Assembly: GCA_947643685.1 (NCBI GenBank)
Contig: CANRXD010000054.1
Coordinates: 1-8,320 of the forward strand
Length of the DNA stretch: 8,320 bases
Source: an uncultured Clostridium sp.
Lineage (GTDB): Bacteria; Bacillota; Clostridia; Lachnospirales; Lachnospiraceae
Direction: 5' to 3'
Each line of letters starts with the position of its first letter. The stretch's first letter is position 1. Shown here piece by piece: positions 1-6,912 of this stretch. The translations under genes and the position numbers were made by a program. The notes beneath the pieces were generated by a model. The model made no database searches. It saw only the letters and a list, made by a program, of their open reading frames with translations, and had not been told where the DNA came from.

Positions 1-307
1 CGCCGTCCATCTGAGCAGCACCGGTGATCATGTTCTTTACATAGTCAGCATGGCCTGGGCAGTCAACGTGTGCGTAGTGTCTGTTTTCTGTCTCATACTC
101 TACGTGAGCGGTAGAAATTGTGATTCCACGCTCTCTCTCTTCGGGTGCCTTATCAATATTGTCAAAATCAGTAGCTACGTTACCTGCAACTCTCTCAGAA
201 AGTACCTTGGTAATAGCCGCTGTTAAAGTTGTTTTACCATGGTCAACATGTCCAATGGTACCAATGTTACAATGCGGTTTTGTTCTTTCAAACTTAGCTT
301 TTGCCAT
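1..307 (-). CDS. tuf: Elongation factor Tu (EF-Tu), N-terminal part, cut by window edge
   Basis: EF-Tu is the GTPase that delivers aminoacyl-tRNA to the ribosomal A site. Only the first 102 codons are present; the gene runs off the left edge. The start is ATG at 305-307, with AAGGAGGAC at 316-324 eight bases upstream. Visible motifs are the P-loop GHVDHGKT (residues 19-26), the switch I segment RGIT with Thr63, and the G3 motif DCPGH (82-86). The N-terminus [12 protein letters not shown] is typical of the family. The gene is the last of the rpsL-rpsG-fusA-tuf order and lies 143 bp after fusA. It has its own promoter in that gap, as expected for a protein needed in excess over ribosomes. There is no sign of damage in the part seen. 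Confidence 0.98.
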   Translation of the reverse strand, partial: MAKAKFERTKPHCNIGTIGHVDHGKTTLTAAITKVLSERVAGNVATDFDNIDKAPEERERGITISTAHVEYETENRHYAHVDCPGHADYVKNMITGAAQMDG

Positions 308-368
308 TTTAAAACGTCCTCCTTAATTTGCGCCCATTGGGCTATTTTATTTAACTAGGCTAAATCAT

Positions 369-397
369 ATTATATTCCATTCAATACAGATTTTCAA
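369..397 (-). promoter_or_regulatory. Predicted housekeeping promoter for tuf
   Basis: Seen on the minus strand: -35 TTGAAA (392-397), a 17-bp spacer, and -10 TATAAT (369-374). Five of six -35 bases and all -10 bases match the sigma-A consensus. Transcription would begin near 362, giving a leader of about 55 nt before the tuf start. It lies in the fusA-tuf gap, so tuf can be made both from the operon promoter and from this one. Confidence 0.75.
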
Positions 398-450
398 GCC
401 TGTTCTTACTTATTTCACACTGCGGTCACTTTCTTTTCACCACGGTGCAG

Positions 451-2574
451 CTATTTCACGCCTTTTCTTTCAGAGATAATCTTCTCCTGTACACTCTTCG
501 GTACCTGCTCATATTTCTCAAAGAACATGGAGTAGTTACCGCGTCCCTGTGTTCTGGAACGAAGGTCTGTGGAGTAACCGAACATTTCAGCAAGGGGTAC
601 ATATGCCTTTACCATCTTGCCGCCGCCGATATCCTCAAAGCCCTCAATACGTCCACGACGGGAGTTGATATCGCCGATAACATCGCCCATATACTCTTCG
701 GGCATCGTTACTTCCACCTTCATGATCGGCTCAAGTAAAACGGCACCAGCCTTTGCCATAGCATCTTTGAAAGCCATGGATCCTGCAATGTGGAATGCCA
801 TTTCGGAGGAGTCAACCTCATGATAGGAACCATCAAATACATTTGCGTGTACACCCAGTACCGGGAATCCGCCAAGAATACCTGCCTTGGAAGCCTCTTC
901 GATACCCTCGCCGACAGCCGGGATGTATTCCTTCGGAATTGCACCGCCGACAACAGAGGACTCGAACTTGAAAGTCTCCTCGCCGTTGGGATCCATCGGT
1001 TCGAAGTGTACCTTACAATGACCATACTGACCACGTCCACCAGACTGTTTTGCGTACTTGCTGTCCACATCCACAGCCTTTGTGAAGGTTTCCTTATAAG
1101 CAACCTGCGGAGCGCCCACGTTAGCCTCTACCTTGAATTCACGAAGCAGACGGTCAACAATGATTTCCAGATGCAGCTCGCCCATACCGGAGATGATGGT
1201 CTGGCCAGTCTCTGTATCGGTATGAACACGGAATGTCGGGTCTTCCTCAGCTAACTTTGCAAGAGCCTCGCCCATCTTATCCTGACCGGCTTTTGTCTTC
1301 GGTTCAATTGCGATATCAATAACCGGCTCCGGGAATTCCATGGACTCAAGGATTACCGGATGCTGATCATCACAGATGGTATCACCGGTTGTCGTGGTCT
1401 TAAATCCAACGGCCGCGGCGATATCACCGGAGTATACTTTATCAAGTTCCTGACGCTTGTTGGCATGCATCTGAAGGATACGGCCAACACGCTCCTTTTT
1501 GTTCTTCGTCGCATTCAGTACATAAGAACCAGAGTTCATCGTACCGGAATACACCCTGAAGAATGCCAGCTTACCGACAAACGGGTCAGTCATAATCTTG
1601 AATGCAAGAGCAGAGAACGGCTCCTCATCAGAAGAATGACGTACCGTTTCATTTCCATCCATATCAACACCCTTAATAGGCGGAATGTCGAGCGGAGACG
1701 GCATAAATTCAATGATTGCATCCAGAAGCTTCTGAACGCCCTTGTTTCTGTAAGCGGTACCGCAGCATACCGGGATTGCCTGGCATTCACAGGTTGCCTT
1801 ACGAAGAACTCTCTTCAAGTCGTCAACGGACGGCTCTTCACCTTCCAGATATTGCATCATCAGGTCGTCATCCAGCTCACAGATCTTTTCAATCAGCTCG
1901 CTTCTGTAAAGCTCCGCATCATCCTTCATATCTTCAGGAATATCAACTACGGAGATATCATCGCCCTTATCATCATTGTAGATGTAAGCCTGCATTTCAA
2001 ACAGATCGACGATTCCCTTAAATTCGTCTTCCTTACCGATTGGAAGCTGAAGGCAGATCGCATTCTTACCAAGACGGTTACGGATCTGATCTACGGTTCC
2101 GTAGAAATCAGCGCCAAGAATATCCATCTTGTTGATGAATGCCATTCTTGGTACATTATAGGTATCCGCCTGACGCCATACATTTTCTGACTGGGGCTCA
2201 ACACCGCCCTTCGCACAGAAAACACCCACGGCACCGTCAAGAACACGCAGAGAACGCTCAACCTCTACGGTAAAATCTACGTGGCCTGGAGTATCAATGA
2301 TGTTGATACGATGCTCAAGAGCGCCCGGCTTTACCTTTGTCTTTTCCTGAAGAGTCCAGTGACAGGTAGTTGCTGCTGATGTGATTGTGATACCTCTCTC
2401 CTGCTCCTGCTCCATCCAGTCCATGGTGGCAGTGCCCTCGTGAGTATCACCGATTTTATAGTTAATACCAGTATAATAAAGAATACGCTCAGTCGTTGTG
2501 GTCTTACCTGCATCGATATGAGCCATAATTCCGATATTTCTGGTTCTCTCCAACGGATATTCTCTTCCAGCCAA
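451..2574 (-). CDS. fusA: Translation elongation factor G (EF-G)
   Basis: EF-G is the GTPase that drives translocation of tRNA and mRNA on the ribosome and takes part in ribosome recycling with RRF. The protein is 707 residues, normal for the family. G-domain motifs are AHIDAGKT (18-25), RGITIT (60-65), DTPGH (94-98) and NKMD (148-151). The C-terminal domains carry conserved stretches such as [22 protein letters not shown] and [13 protein letters not shown]. Compared with Thermus EF-G there is about a 12-residue longer loop between W73 and H88, a position that also varies in other bacteria. The start is TTG at 2572-2574, with AAGGAGGAA (2581-2589) seven bases upstream of it and directly after the rpsG stop. 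The 15-bp gap suggests coupled translation with rpsG. Confidence 0.99.
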   Translation of the reverse strand: MAGREYPLERTRNIGIMAHIDAGKTTTTERILYYTGINYKIGDTHEGTATMDWMEQEQERGITITSAATTCHWTLQEKTKVKPGALEHRINIIDTPGHVDFTVEVERSLRVLDGAVGVFCAKGGVEPQSENVWRQADTYNVPRMAFINKMDILGADFYGTVDQIRNRLGKNAICLQLPIGKEDEFKGIVDLFEMQAYIYNDDKGDDISVVDIPEDMKDDAELYRSELIEKICELDDDLMMQYLEGEEPSVDDLKRVLRKATCECQAIPVCCGTAYRNKGVQKLLDAIIEFMPSPLDIPPIKGVDMDGNETVRHSSDEEPFSALAFKIMTDPFVGKLAFFRVYSGTMNSGSYVLNATKNKKERVGRILQMHANKRQELDKVYSGDIAAAVGFKTTTTGDTICDDQHPVILESMEFPEPVIDIAIEPKTKAGQDKMGEALAKLAEEDPTFRVHTDTETGQTIISGMGELHLEIIVDRLLREFKVEANVGAPQVAYKETFTKAVDVDSKYAKQSGGRGQYGHCKVHFEPMDPNGEETFKFESSVVGGAIPKEYIPAVGEGIEEASKAGILGGFPVLGVHANVFDGSYHEVDSSEMAFHIAGSMAFKDAMAKAGAVLLEPIMKVEVTMPEEYMGDVIGDINSRRGRIEGFEDIGGGKMVKAYVPLAEMFGYSTDLRSRTQGRGNYSMFFEKYEQVPKSVQEKIISERKGVK

Positions 2575-2580
2575 GGATTT

Positions 2581-2589
2581 TTCCTCCTT
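2581..2589 (-). promoter_or_regulatory. Ribosome binding site of fusA (supports TTG start)
   Basis: AAGGAGGAA on the minus strand lies seven bases before the TTG codon at 2572-2574 and immediately after the rpsG TAA stop (2590-2592). No ATG lies in a position that would explain the conserved [13 protein letters not shown] terminus, so TTG is the start. Confidence 0.9.
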
Positions 2590-3060
2590 TTAGAATCTGT
2601 AATGAGCAAATGCCTTGTTGGCCTCAGCCATCTTATGCATTTCCTCTTTCTTCTTTACGGCTGCACCCGTGTTGTTAGCTGCATCCATAATTTCGTTTGC
2701 GAGTCTTTCAACCTGAGTTTTCTCAGAACGCTTCCTGGAATAGGTAGTAATCCAGCGAAGACCCAGAGCCTGTCTTCTTTCCGGCTTAACCTCGATCGGC
2801 ACCTGGTACGTTGCACCGCCAATACGTTTTGCCTTAACTTCCAGAACCGGCATGATGTTATTCATAGCCTCTTCAAATACTTCCACTGCATCTTTTCCGG
2901 TTTTTGCTGCAACTTCTTCAAATGCACCATAAACAATCTTCTGAGCAACGCCTCTTTTACCGTCTAACATAATGTTGTTGATTAACTTTGTAACAACCTT
3001 ATTGTTGTACAACGGATCTGCTAATACGTCTCTTTTCTGAGTATGTCCTTTACGTGGCAC
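2590..3060 (-). CDS. rpsG: 30S ribosomal protein S7
   Basis: S7 nucleates assembly of the 3' domain (head) of 16S rRNA and contacts tRNA at the E site. The 156-residue product begins [16 protein letters not shown] and ends HYRF, both typical of S7, and carries the conserved segments [20 protein letters not shown] and RRQALGLRW. The reading frame stays open upstream to 3159. The family N-terminus and AAGGAGGG seven bases upstream fix the start at GTG 3058-3060; the upstream extension has no ribosome site. It sits between rpsL (232-bp gap) and fusA (15-bp gap). In E. coli, S7 represses its own translation by binding the rpsL-rpsG gap; whether that occurs here is not shown by the sequence. Confidence 0.98.
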   Translation of the reverse strand: MPRKGHTQKRDVLADPLYNNKVVTKLINNIMLDGKRGVAQKIVYGAFEEVAAKTGKDAVEVFEEAMNNIMPVLEVKAKRIGGATYQVPIEVKPERRQALGLRWITTYSRKRSEKTQVERLANEIMDAANNTGAAVKKKEEMHKMAEANKAFAHYRF

Positions 3061-3292
3061 GTTACTTCCCTCCTTAATCATTATCAGATTAGTAACTGTT
3101 CCGGACAGCTGACACACAGCCCGCCGGAGTGTTACCTGGATTAATTCATAGGTACTCACATGTTTCCATAAAATGTGTTCGTGCTCGGTTTTCTATCTAT
3201 ATCCTGCAACCCACAGGTTCAATATCACCGGCACAACGATGCAGAATCTTCTGCACCCACTTTACTGCTGTTAGTGGCCCAATTAGTTTTGA
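3061..3292 (-). promoter_or_regulatory. Structured rpsL-rpsG intercistronic region, possible S7 control site
   Basis: This 232-bp gap is long for two ribosomal protein genes in one operon. On the minus strand it holds a perfect 6-bp hairpin (TGCAGA, loop AGAT, TCTGCA; 3240-3255), a TACCT/AGGTA pair (about 3133-3154), and a TCCGG/CCGGA pair about 20 bases apart that lies close to the rpsG ribosome site. I see no conserved gene. Known in E. coli: S7 binds the equivalent region and represses its own synthesis. The gap may serve that role here, but I cannot match it to the E. coli site by eye. Confidence 0.3.
3068..3075 (-). promoter_or_regulatory. Ribosome binding site of rpsG (decides GTG start)
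   Basis: AAGGAGGG on the minus strand is seven bases before GTG at 3058-3060. It selects the 156-residue S7 over the longer open frame that begins at 3159. Confidence 0.9.
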
Positions 3293-3712
3293 TTATTTTT
3301 TATCTTTCGGTCTCTTTGCGCCGTATTTGGAACGAGCCTGTTTTCTGTTGGCTACGCCCGCAGTATCAAGAGTACCTCTGATAATATGGTATCTGGTACC
3401 CGGAAGATCTTTTACACGGCCGCCGCGGATAAGAACAACAGAGTGCTCCTGAAGATTATGTCCCTCACCCGGAATATAGCTTGTAACTTCGATGCCGTTG
3501 GAAAGACGAACTCTGGCGATTTTTCTCAAAGCAGAGTTAGGCTTCTTCGGTGTTGCAGTCTTAACAGCTGTGCAAACGCCTCTCTTCTGCGGAGCAGAAA
3601 CTTCGGTAGCCTTCTTGTGAAGAGAATTGTATCCTCTCTGAAGAGCCGGAGCTGTGGATTTCTTTTCTGTGGTCTCTCTTCCTTTTCTTACTAACTGGTT
3701 AAATGTTGGCAT
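3293..3712 (-). CDS. rpsL: 30S ribosomal protein S12
   Basis: S12 sits at the interface side of the 30S subunit and helps control decoding accuracy; it is a target of streptomycin resistance mutations. The 139-residue protein starts [13 protein letters not shown] at ATG 3710-3712, with AGGAGGTGA just upstream. The longer open frame to 3796 lies in the leader and has no ribosome site. Conserved segments are QKRGVC (42-47), [11 protein letters not shown] (54-64), [23 protein letters not shown] (83-105) and [10 protein letters not shown] near the C-terminus. K56, K57 and K101 are the wild-type lysines at the known resistance positions, so no streptomycin resistance change is seen. Asp102 is the residue that RimO methylthiolates in other bacteria. 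It is the first gene of the str operon. Confidence 0.98.
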   Translation of the reverse strand: MPTFNQLVRKGRETTEKKSTAPALQRGYNSLHKKATEVSAPQKRGVCTAVKTATPKKPNSALRKIARVRLSNGIEVTSYIPGEGHNLQEHSVVLIRGGRVKDLPGTRYHIIRGTLDTAGVANRKQARSKYGAKRPKDKK

Positions 3713-3717
3713 TCTTT

Positions 3718-3726
3718 TCACCTCCT
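3718..3726 (-). promoter_or_regulatory. Ribosome binding site of rpsL
   Basis: AGGAGGTGA on the minus strand is a nine-base match to the anti-Shine-Dalgarno end of 16S rRNA. It lies five bases before ATG 3710-3712 (eight from AGGAGG) and decides the 139-residue start. Confidence 0.92.
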
Positions 3727-3766
3727 GCGATATTGACTGTGGTTGCTGCTTAATCAGCTTATTTTC

Positions 3767-3798
3767 GCGTACAAAAAATGGGACGTTCCCATGCACGC
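3767..3798 (-). promoter_or_regulatory. 5' leader hairpin of the str operon, terminator-like
   Basis: On the minus strand, ATGGGA (3787-3792), loop ACG and TCCCAT (3778-3783) form a 6-bp hairpin that runs into six T (3773-3778), as in an intrinsic terminator. Outside it, GCGTGC (3793-3798) can pair with GTACGC (3767-3772) with one G-U, leaving the T run as a bulge. The structure begins at or within a base or two of the predicted transcription start, so it caps the 5' end of the rpsL mRNA. It could attenuate transcription or protect the transcript; the sequence does not tell which. Confidence 0.45.
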
Positions 3799-3804
3799 CC
3801 CACT

Positions 3805-3833
3805 ATTATATACAGTCTTTTTCCGACTGTCAA
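3805..3833 (-). promoter_or_regulatory. Predicted sigma-A promoter of the str operon, full consensus
   Basis: The minus strand reads -35 TTGACA (3828-3833), 17 bp, -10 TATAAT (3805-3810), a perfect match in both boxes and spacing. The DNA upstream (3840-3872) is very A/T-rich, as in an UP element. The spacer contains ACAGTC and GACTGT as 6-bp inverted arms seven bases apart, overlapping both boxes. Transcription would start near 3798, giving a leader of about 85 nt before rpsL. A promoter of this strength suits a ribosomal protein operon. Confidence 0.9.
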
Positions 3834-3835
3834 GG

Positions 3836-3872
3836 AAAAACCTTAAAATTTCTTCAAAAATTCAAGGTTTTT
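3836..3872. repeat. A/T-rich inverted repeat between thioesterase gene and str promoter
   Basis: AAAAACCTT (3836-3844) and AAGGTTTTT (3864-3872) are perfect 9-bp inverted arms around a 19-base A/T-rich centre. It lies downstream of the thioesterase stop (3939-3941) and immediately upstream of the -35 box. It may be a weak terminator for the upstream gene, an UP element for the str promoter, or both. The stem has only two G-C pairs per arm, so termination would be weak. Confidence 0.4.
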
Positions 3873-3938
3873 CATCAATGATACGCCCGGATAGGTTGTC
3901 TCATATTTATTGAAATCATTTTATATCTTTTTTCACCT

Positions 3939-4346
3939 TTATTCTCCCAGACAGAACATATCCACCGTTACATCAGCAAGAAGTTTCCCCGCCGCATCTG
4001 TCACCTCTCCCCGTACAATGGTGATGGACTTTCCCCGGCGCACAAGGATTCCTTTGGCAATCACAGTTCCTTCTGATACGTTTTTTATAAAATTAATGTG
4101 GGCACTTTGGGTCACGTATCTGCGCCCGTCAGCTCTGGCGGTAATTCCGGTCACCACAGCAGCCAGGGAATAAATCAGGCCGCCGTGAACCATTCCCATG
4201 ATATTCAGCCCCTCCGGATGTACTTTCATACGGATTTCACTGCATTCCGGAGATACTTTTGTAATTTCCATGTGATTATGCTGCATAAAAGGATTATTCG
4301 CCAGATACTCCTGGGGATCCAGACCTGTAAACTTCTTCTCGCTCAT
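3939..4346 (-). CDS. PaaI-like hotdog-fold thioesterase family protein
   Basis: The 135-residue length and the pattern M-V-H-G-G-L-I-Y-S-L-A (52-62) identify a PaaI/YbgC-type hotdog domain. Members of this family hydrolyse acyl-CoA thioesters as small cytoplasmic oligomers. His54-Gly55-Gly56 is present, but the Asp of the usual LAD motif is Ala63 (read LAA; codon GCT), so activity may be lost or altered. The C-terminal half (residues 79-133) has the expected alternating beta strands with GKSITIVRGEVTDAAGKLLAD. The start is ATG 4344-4346, with GGAGG (4356-4360) nine bases upstream. No substrate can be inferred from the neighbours. It is followed by the A/T-rich repeat before the str promoter. 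I am sure of the fold family, not of enzymatic activity. Confidence 0.85.
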   Translation of the reverse strand: MSEKKFTGLDPQEYLANNPFMQHNHMEITKVSPECSEIRMKVHPEGLNIMGMVHGGLIYSLAAVVTGITARADGRRYVTQSAHINFIKNVSEGTVIAKGILVRRGKSITIVRGEVTDAAGKLLADVTVDMFCLGE

Positions 4347-4392
4347 GTATTTCTGCCTCCGATGACGGCTGTTTGCCGGATTTTATTTTTGC

Positions 4393-4416
4393 GGGGTCAA
4401 AATACTTTTTGACCCC
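4393..4416. repeat. Perfect 10-bp stem palindrome upstream of the thioesterase gene
   Basis: GGGGTCAAAA (4393-4402) and TTTTGACCCC (4407-4416) are perfect inverted arms around a 4-base loop. Neither side is followed by a good T run, so it is not a standard terminator. If the weak promoter at 4424-4451 is used, this hairpin would form the very 5' end of the thioesterase mRNA, about 50 nt before its start codon. Otherwise it is a stable intergenic hairpin between two same-strand genes. Confidence 0.6.
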
Positions 4417-4423
4417 TGTATCT

Positions 4424-4451
4424 TTTATATCCAAAATTCATCATATCACAA
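4424..4451 (-). promoter_or_regulatory. Possible weak promoter for the thioesterase gene
   Basis: On the minus strand, TTGTGA (4446-4451), a 16-bp spacer and TATAAA (4424-4429) loosely fit a sigma-A promoter. The -35 box has four of six matches and the spacer is one base short. Transcription would start near 4417. This is suggestive only. Confidence 0.3.
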
Positions 4452-4508
4452 GTATGCACCAGATACAAACAGAAAATACACCGGGCACACATGCATTGCC
4501 CCGCAGGT

Positions 4509-4540
4509 GTAACAGTTCAGCCTTCCGGCTGAATTGTTAC
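4509..4540. repeat. Short palindrome sharing the end sequence of the 94-bp element at 7876
   Basis: GTAACAGTTCAGCC (4509-4522) and GGCTGAATTGTTAC (4527-4540) form a 14-bp stem with one G-U pair and loop TTCC. The left arm is identical in 14 of 14 bases to the left end of the element at 7876-7969; the right arm matches in 12 of 14. An outer pair CCCGCAG (4500-4506)/CTGCGGG (4556-4562) extends the foldback. No direct repeat flanks it. It lies 34 bp after the collagen gene stop. It may be an internally deleted copy of the element, or a hairpin that ends the collagen transcript, though no T run follows on the minus strand. Confidence 0.65.
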
Positions 4541-4573
4541 AACATCAGGCTGCATCTGCGGGACTTTTCTGTA

Positions 4574-5527
<954 letters not shown>

Positions 5528-5555
5528 TGATATACTCCCATATTTCCTTTTATCT

Positions 5556-5582
5556 TATGATATGCCGGACAACCGGTTTTGT
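5556..5582 (-). promoter_or_regulatory. Predicted sigma-K-type promoter of the collagen-like gene
   Basis: On the minus strand, AC (5581-5582), 16 bp, then CATATCATA (5556-5564). This fits the Bacillus sigma-K pattern AC-N16/17-CATANNNTA, used in the mother cell late in sporulation. Transcription would start near 5549, about 22 nt before the start codon. The -35 AC falls inside one of the three GGACAAAACC repeats. No sigma-A promoter is apparent in the 73-bp gap. Confidence 0.55.
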
Positions 5583-5617
5583 CCTGGTTTTGTCCCCTTT
5601 TTACCCCGGTTTTGTCC
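5575..5617. repeat. Three helically phased copies of GGTTTTGTCC
   Basis: GGTTTTGTCC occurs exactly at 5575-5584, 5586-5595 and 5608-5617, so starts are 11 and 22 bp apart, which places them on one face of the helix. The first overlaps the collagen promoter -35 and also forms the right half of an inverted repeat GGACAA/TTGTCC (5567-5584). The third lies inside the end of the glycosyltransferase gene. They may be binding sites for a sporulation regulator, or the product of a local duplication. Confidence 0.6.
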
Positions 5618-6698
5618 CGCTTTCCTCCTTCCTTCTCTGAAAATATTCCCGGTTCTGGGCACAGGCCGGTGTCCCCGGCTTCATGCATTCTGCCATCTCA
5701 TTAAATCTCTCCGCTCTCTCCCACTGACCCATCCTGTCATAGCACACACATAGCTGGATACAGGGAACATATCCCCTGAGCTCTTCCTGCATAAACCCGT
5801 CCGTACCCGTACTCTTTCTATTTTTCAGCGCCTGCCTGTACCAGTATGCCGCCTCTGCAAAACACCCCCTGTCAAAAAACCATTTTCCAATATCACAGCA
5901 AAGTTCCGGTCTGGGCACTCCATATTTCAGTCCCAGAAGCAGTGCCTCCAAAGCCTTCCCATCGTTGGAAAGCCCATAATAGCAATCCGCCAGGCACCGG
6001 CAGGCATCCGACTTATCCTCAGTCCACCCATCGGTCCGGCTTAAAAATGCTTTCAGCTCCTCTGCTGCCTCATGGAATTTCTTATGGTAATAAAGTTCCC
6101 TTCCATAATAATATTGTTCCCGTGCTTCAAACGGCTCTCCGTCATCTATCATTTTTTCAAAAATCCGCAGGTTTCTCCCGGAATCCGTCATTTTTTCCTT
6201 ATGATGCTCAATTACAATCTCTTTCTTCCAGACCTTTCCAAAGGGCACCACCACCTCATGAATACGCCCCTTCCATACGGCCTGCGGGCATCTTTTCATG
6301 AGCCTTTCCCTGAAAAAAACAATAGCCGGCCTCCCGTTTTCATCAAAGCCAGCCGCATATAAAAGCATCACAACATCCGGTTTTTCTTCGTCCAGTTTCT
6401 TTTTCAGTGCCTGAAGCTTTTCCATCTCTTTCTCCGGAATCACGTCATCCGCATCCAGCCAGAATAAGTAATCTCCCCTTCCTTTGGAGAATGCAAAATT
6501 TCTCGCTGCGGCAAAATCCCCCTGCCACGGAAAGGAAAAGATCTGTTCTGTAAATCCGGCGGCAATCTCTTTCGTCCTGTCTGTGGAACCTGTATCCACA
6601 ATTATAATTTCATCTGCAAATCCGGCCACACTTTCCAGACAGCGTGCCAGCACTTCCTCTTCATCCCTTACAATCATGCAGAGACTGACCGATGCCAT
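5601..6698 (-). CDS. Family 2 glycosyltransferase with TPR-like C-terminal region
   Basis: The 365-residue protein has an N-terminal GT-A domain: SLCMIVRDEE (5-14), the nucleotide-sugar motif VDTGSTDRT (34-42), the metal-binding LDADD (81-85; D82, D84, D85), and WKGRIHE (142-148). Residues from about 190 to 345 are helical repeats with TPR character (EQYYYGRELYYHKKFHEAAEELK; FDRGCFAEAAYWYRQALK). This layout is shared with SunS-like and related protein glycosyltransferases, where the repeats hold the acceptor. No membrane segment is seen, so it is cytoplasmic. The start is ATG 6696-6698, with AGGAG (6705-6709) six bases upstream; the frame stays open to 6995, but that part has no family similarity. 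The collagen-like gene begins 73 bp downstream on the same strand, suggesting that its Thr residues are the acceptor. The donor sugar is unknown. Confidence 0.9.
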   Translation of the reverse strand: MASVSLCMIVRDEEEVLARCLESVAGFADEIIIVDTGSTDRTKEIAAGFTEQIFSFPWQGDFAAARNFAFSKGRGDYLFWLDADDVIPEKEMEKLQALKKKLDEEKPDVVMLLYAAGFDENGRPAIVFFRERLMKRCPQAVWKGRIHEVVVPFGKVWKKEIVIEHHKEKMTDSGRNLRIFEKMIDDGEPFEAREQYYYGRELYYHKKFHEAAEELKAFLSRTDGWTEDKSDACRCLADCYYGLSNDGKALEALLLGLKYGVPRPELCCDIGKWFFDRGCFAEAAYWYRQALKNRKSTGTDGFMQEELRGYVPCIQLCVCYDRMGQWERAERFNEMAECMKPGTPACAQNREYFQRRKEESGTKPG

Positions 6699-6704
6699 AA
6701 AACG

Positions 6705-6709
6705 CTCCT
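6705..6709 (-). promoter_or_regulatory. Ribosome binding site of the glycosyltransferase gene
   Basis: AGGAG on the minus strand, six bases before ATG 6696-6698. It supports the start MASVSLCMIVRDEE instead of the longer open frame that reaches 6995 across the divergent promoter region. Confidence 0.8.
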
Positions 6710-6728
6710 GCTTATATATCTTCCTATT

Positions 6729-6756
6729 TAATATATGTCCGTCTGTTCTGTCAGGT
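6729..6756 (-). promoter_or_regulatory. Predicted sigma-K-type promoter of the glycosyltransferase gene
   Basis: On the minus strand, AC (6755-6756), 17 bp, then CATATATTA (6729-6737), fitting AC-N16/17-CATANNNTA. The -10 box ends 30 bp before the ATG, nearly the same as the 28 bp at the collagen gene. The matching placement supports joint expression in the sporulating mother cell. Confidence 0.5.
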
Positions 6757-6788
6757 ACCTCCATAAACAATGCCAACCATACGCAGCG

Positions 6789-6805
6789 GTTCAGACAGCC
6801 TGAAC
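6789..6805. repeat. Small inverted repeat in the divergent intergenic region
   Basis: GTTCAG (6789-6794) and CTGAAC (6800-6805) form a 6-bp palindrome with a 5-base centre, about 110 bp upstream of the dehydrogenase start and about 50 bp upstream of the glycosyltransferase promoter. It could be an operator in this 214-bp divergent region; no regulator is known from the window. Confidence 0.35.
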
Positions 6806-6899
6806 AGTTGCAGCCATAAAGCTTCTGCCGCACACTTTCGTAAGTAAACCGGGTGATTGTTTTCCCGAAAAGCTTTACAATAGAAGTAATTTCACAAAC

Positions 6900-6905
6900 A
6901 GGAGG
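6900..6905 (+). promoter_or_regulatory. Ribosome binding site of the dehydrogenase gene
   Basis: AGGAGG seven bases before ATG 6913-6915. It selects the 313-residue start over the in-frame ATG at 6853, which adds 20 residues unlike the family. A TACAAT box lies about 20 bp upstream, but no convincing -35 partner is seen. Confidence 0.88.
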
Positions 6906-6912
6906 AATACCC

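Noticed and set aside
451..2574. Long plus-strand open frames opposite fusA (for example 1360-2190)
   Set aside because: They are shadows of a strongly conserved minus-strand gene and lack ribosome sites and family resemblance.
3061..3159. N-terminal extension of S7 by 33 residues
   Set aside because: The extension has no family similarity and no ribosome site; AAGGAGGG before GTG 3058-3060 fits the known S7 start.
3713..3796. N-terminal extension of S12 by 28 residues
   Set aside because: No ribosome site precedes it, it starts essentially at the predicted transcript 5' end, and the family N-terminus [11 protein letters not shown] follows a perfect Shine-Dalgarno sequence.
6795..6815. Third degenerate copy of the element end sequence in the divergent intergenic region
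   Set aside because: GCCTGAACAGTTGC matches the end repeat at only about 11 of 14 bases, has no partner arm in the right arrangement and no direct repeats; chance similarity is likely.
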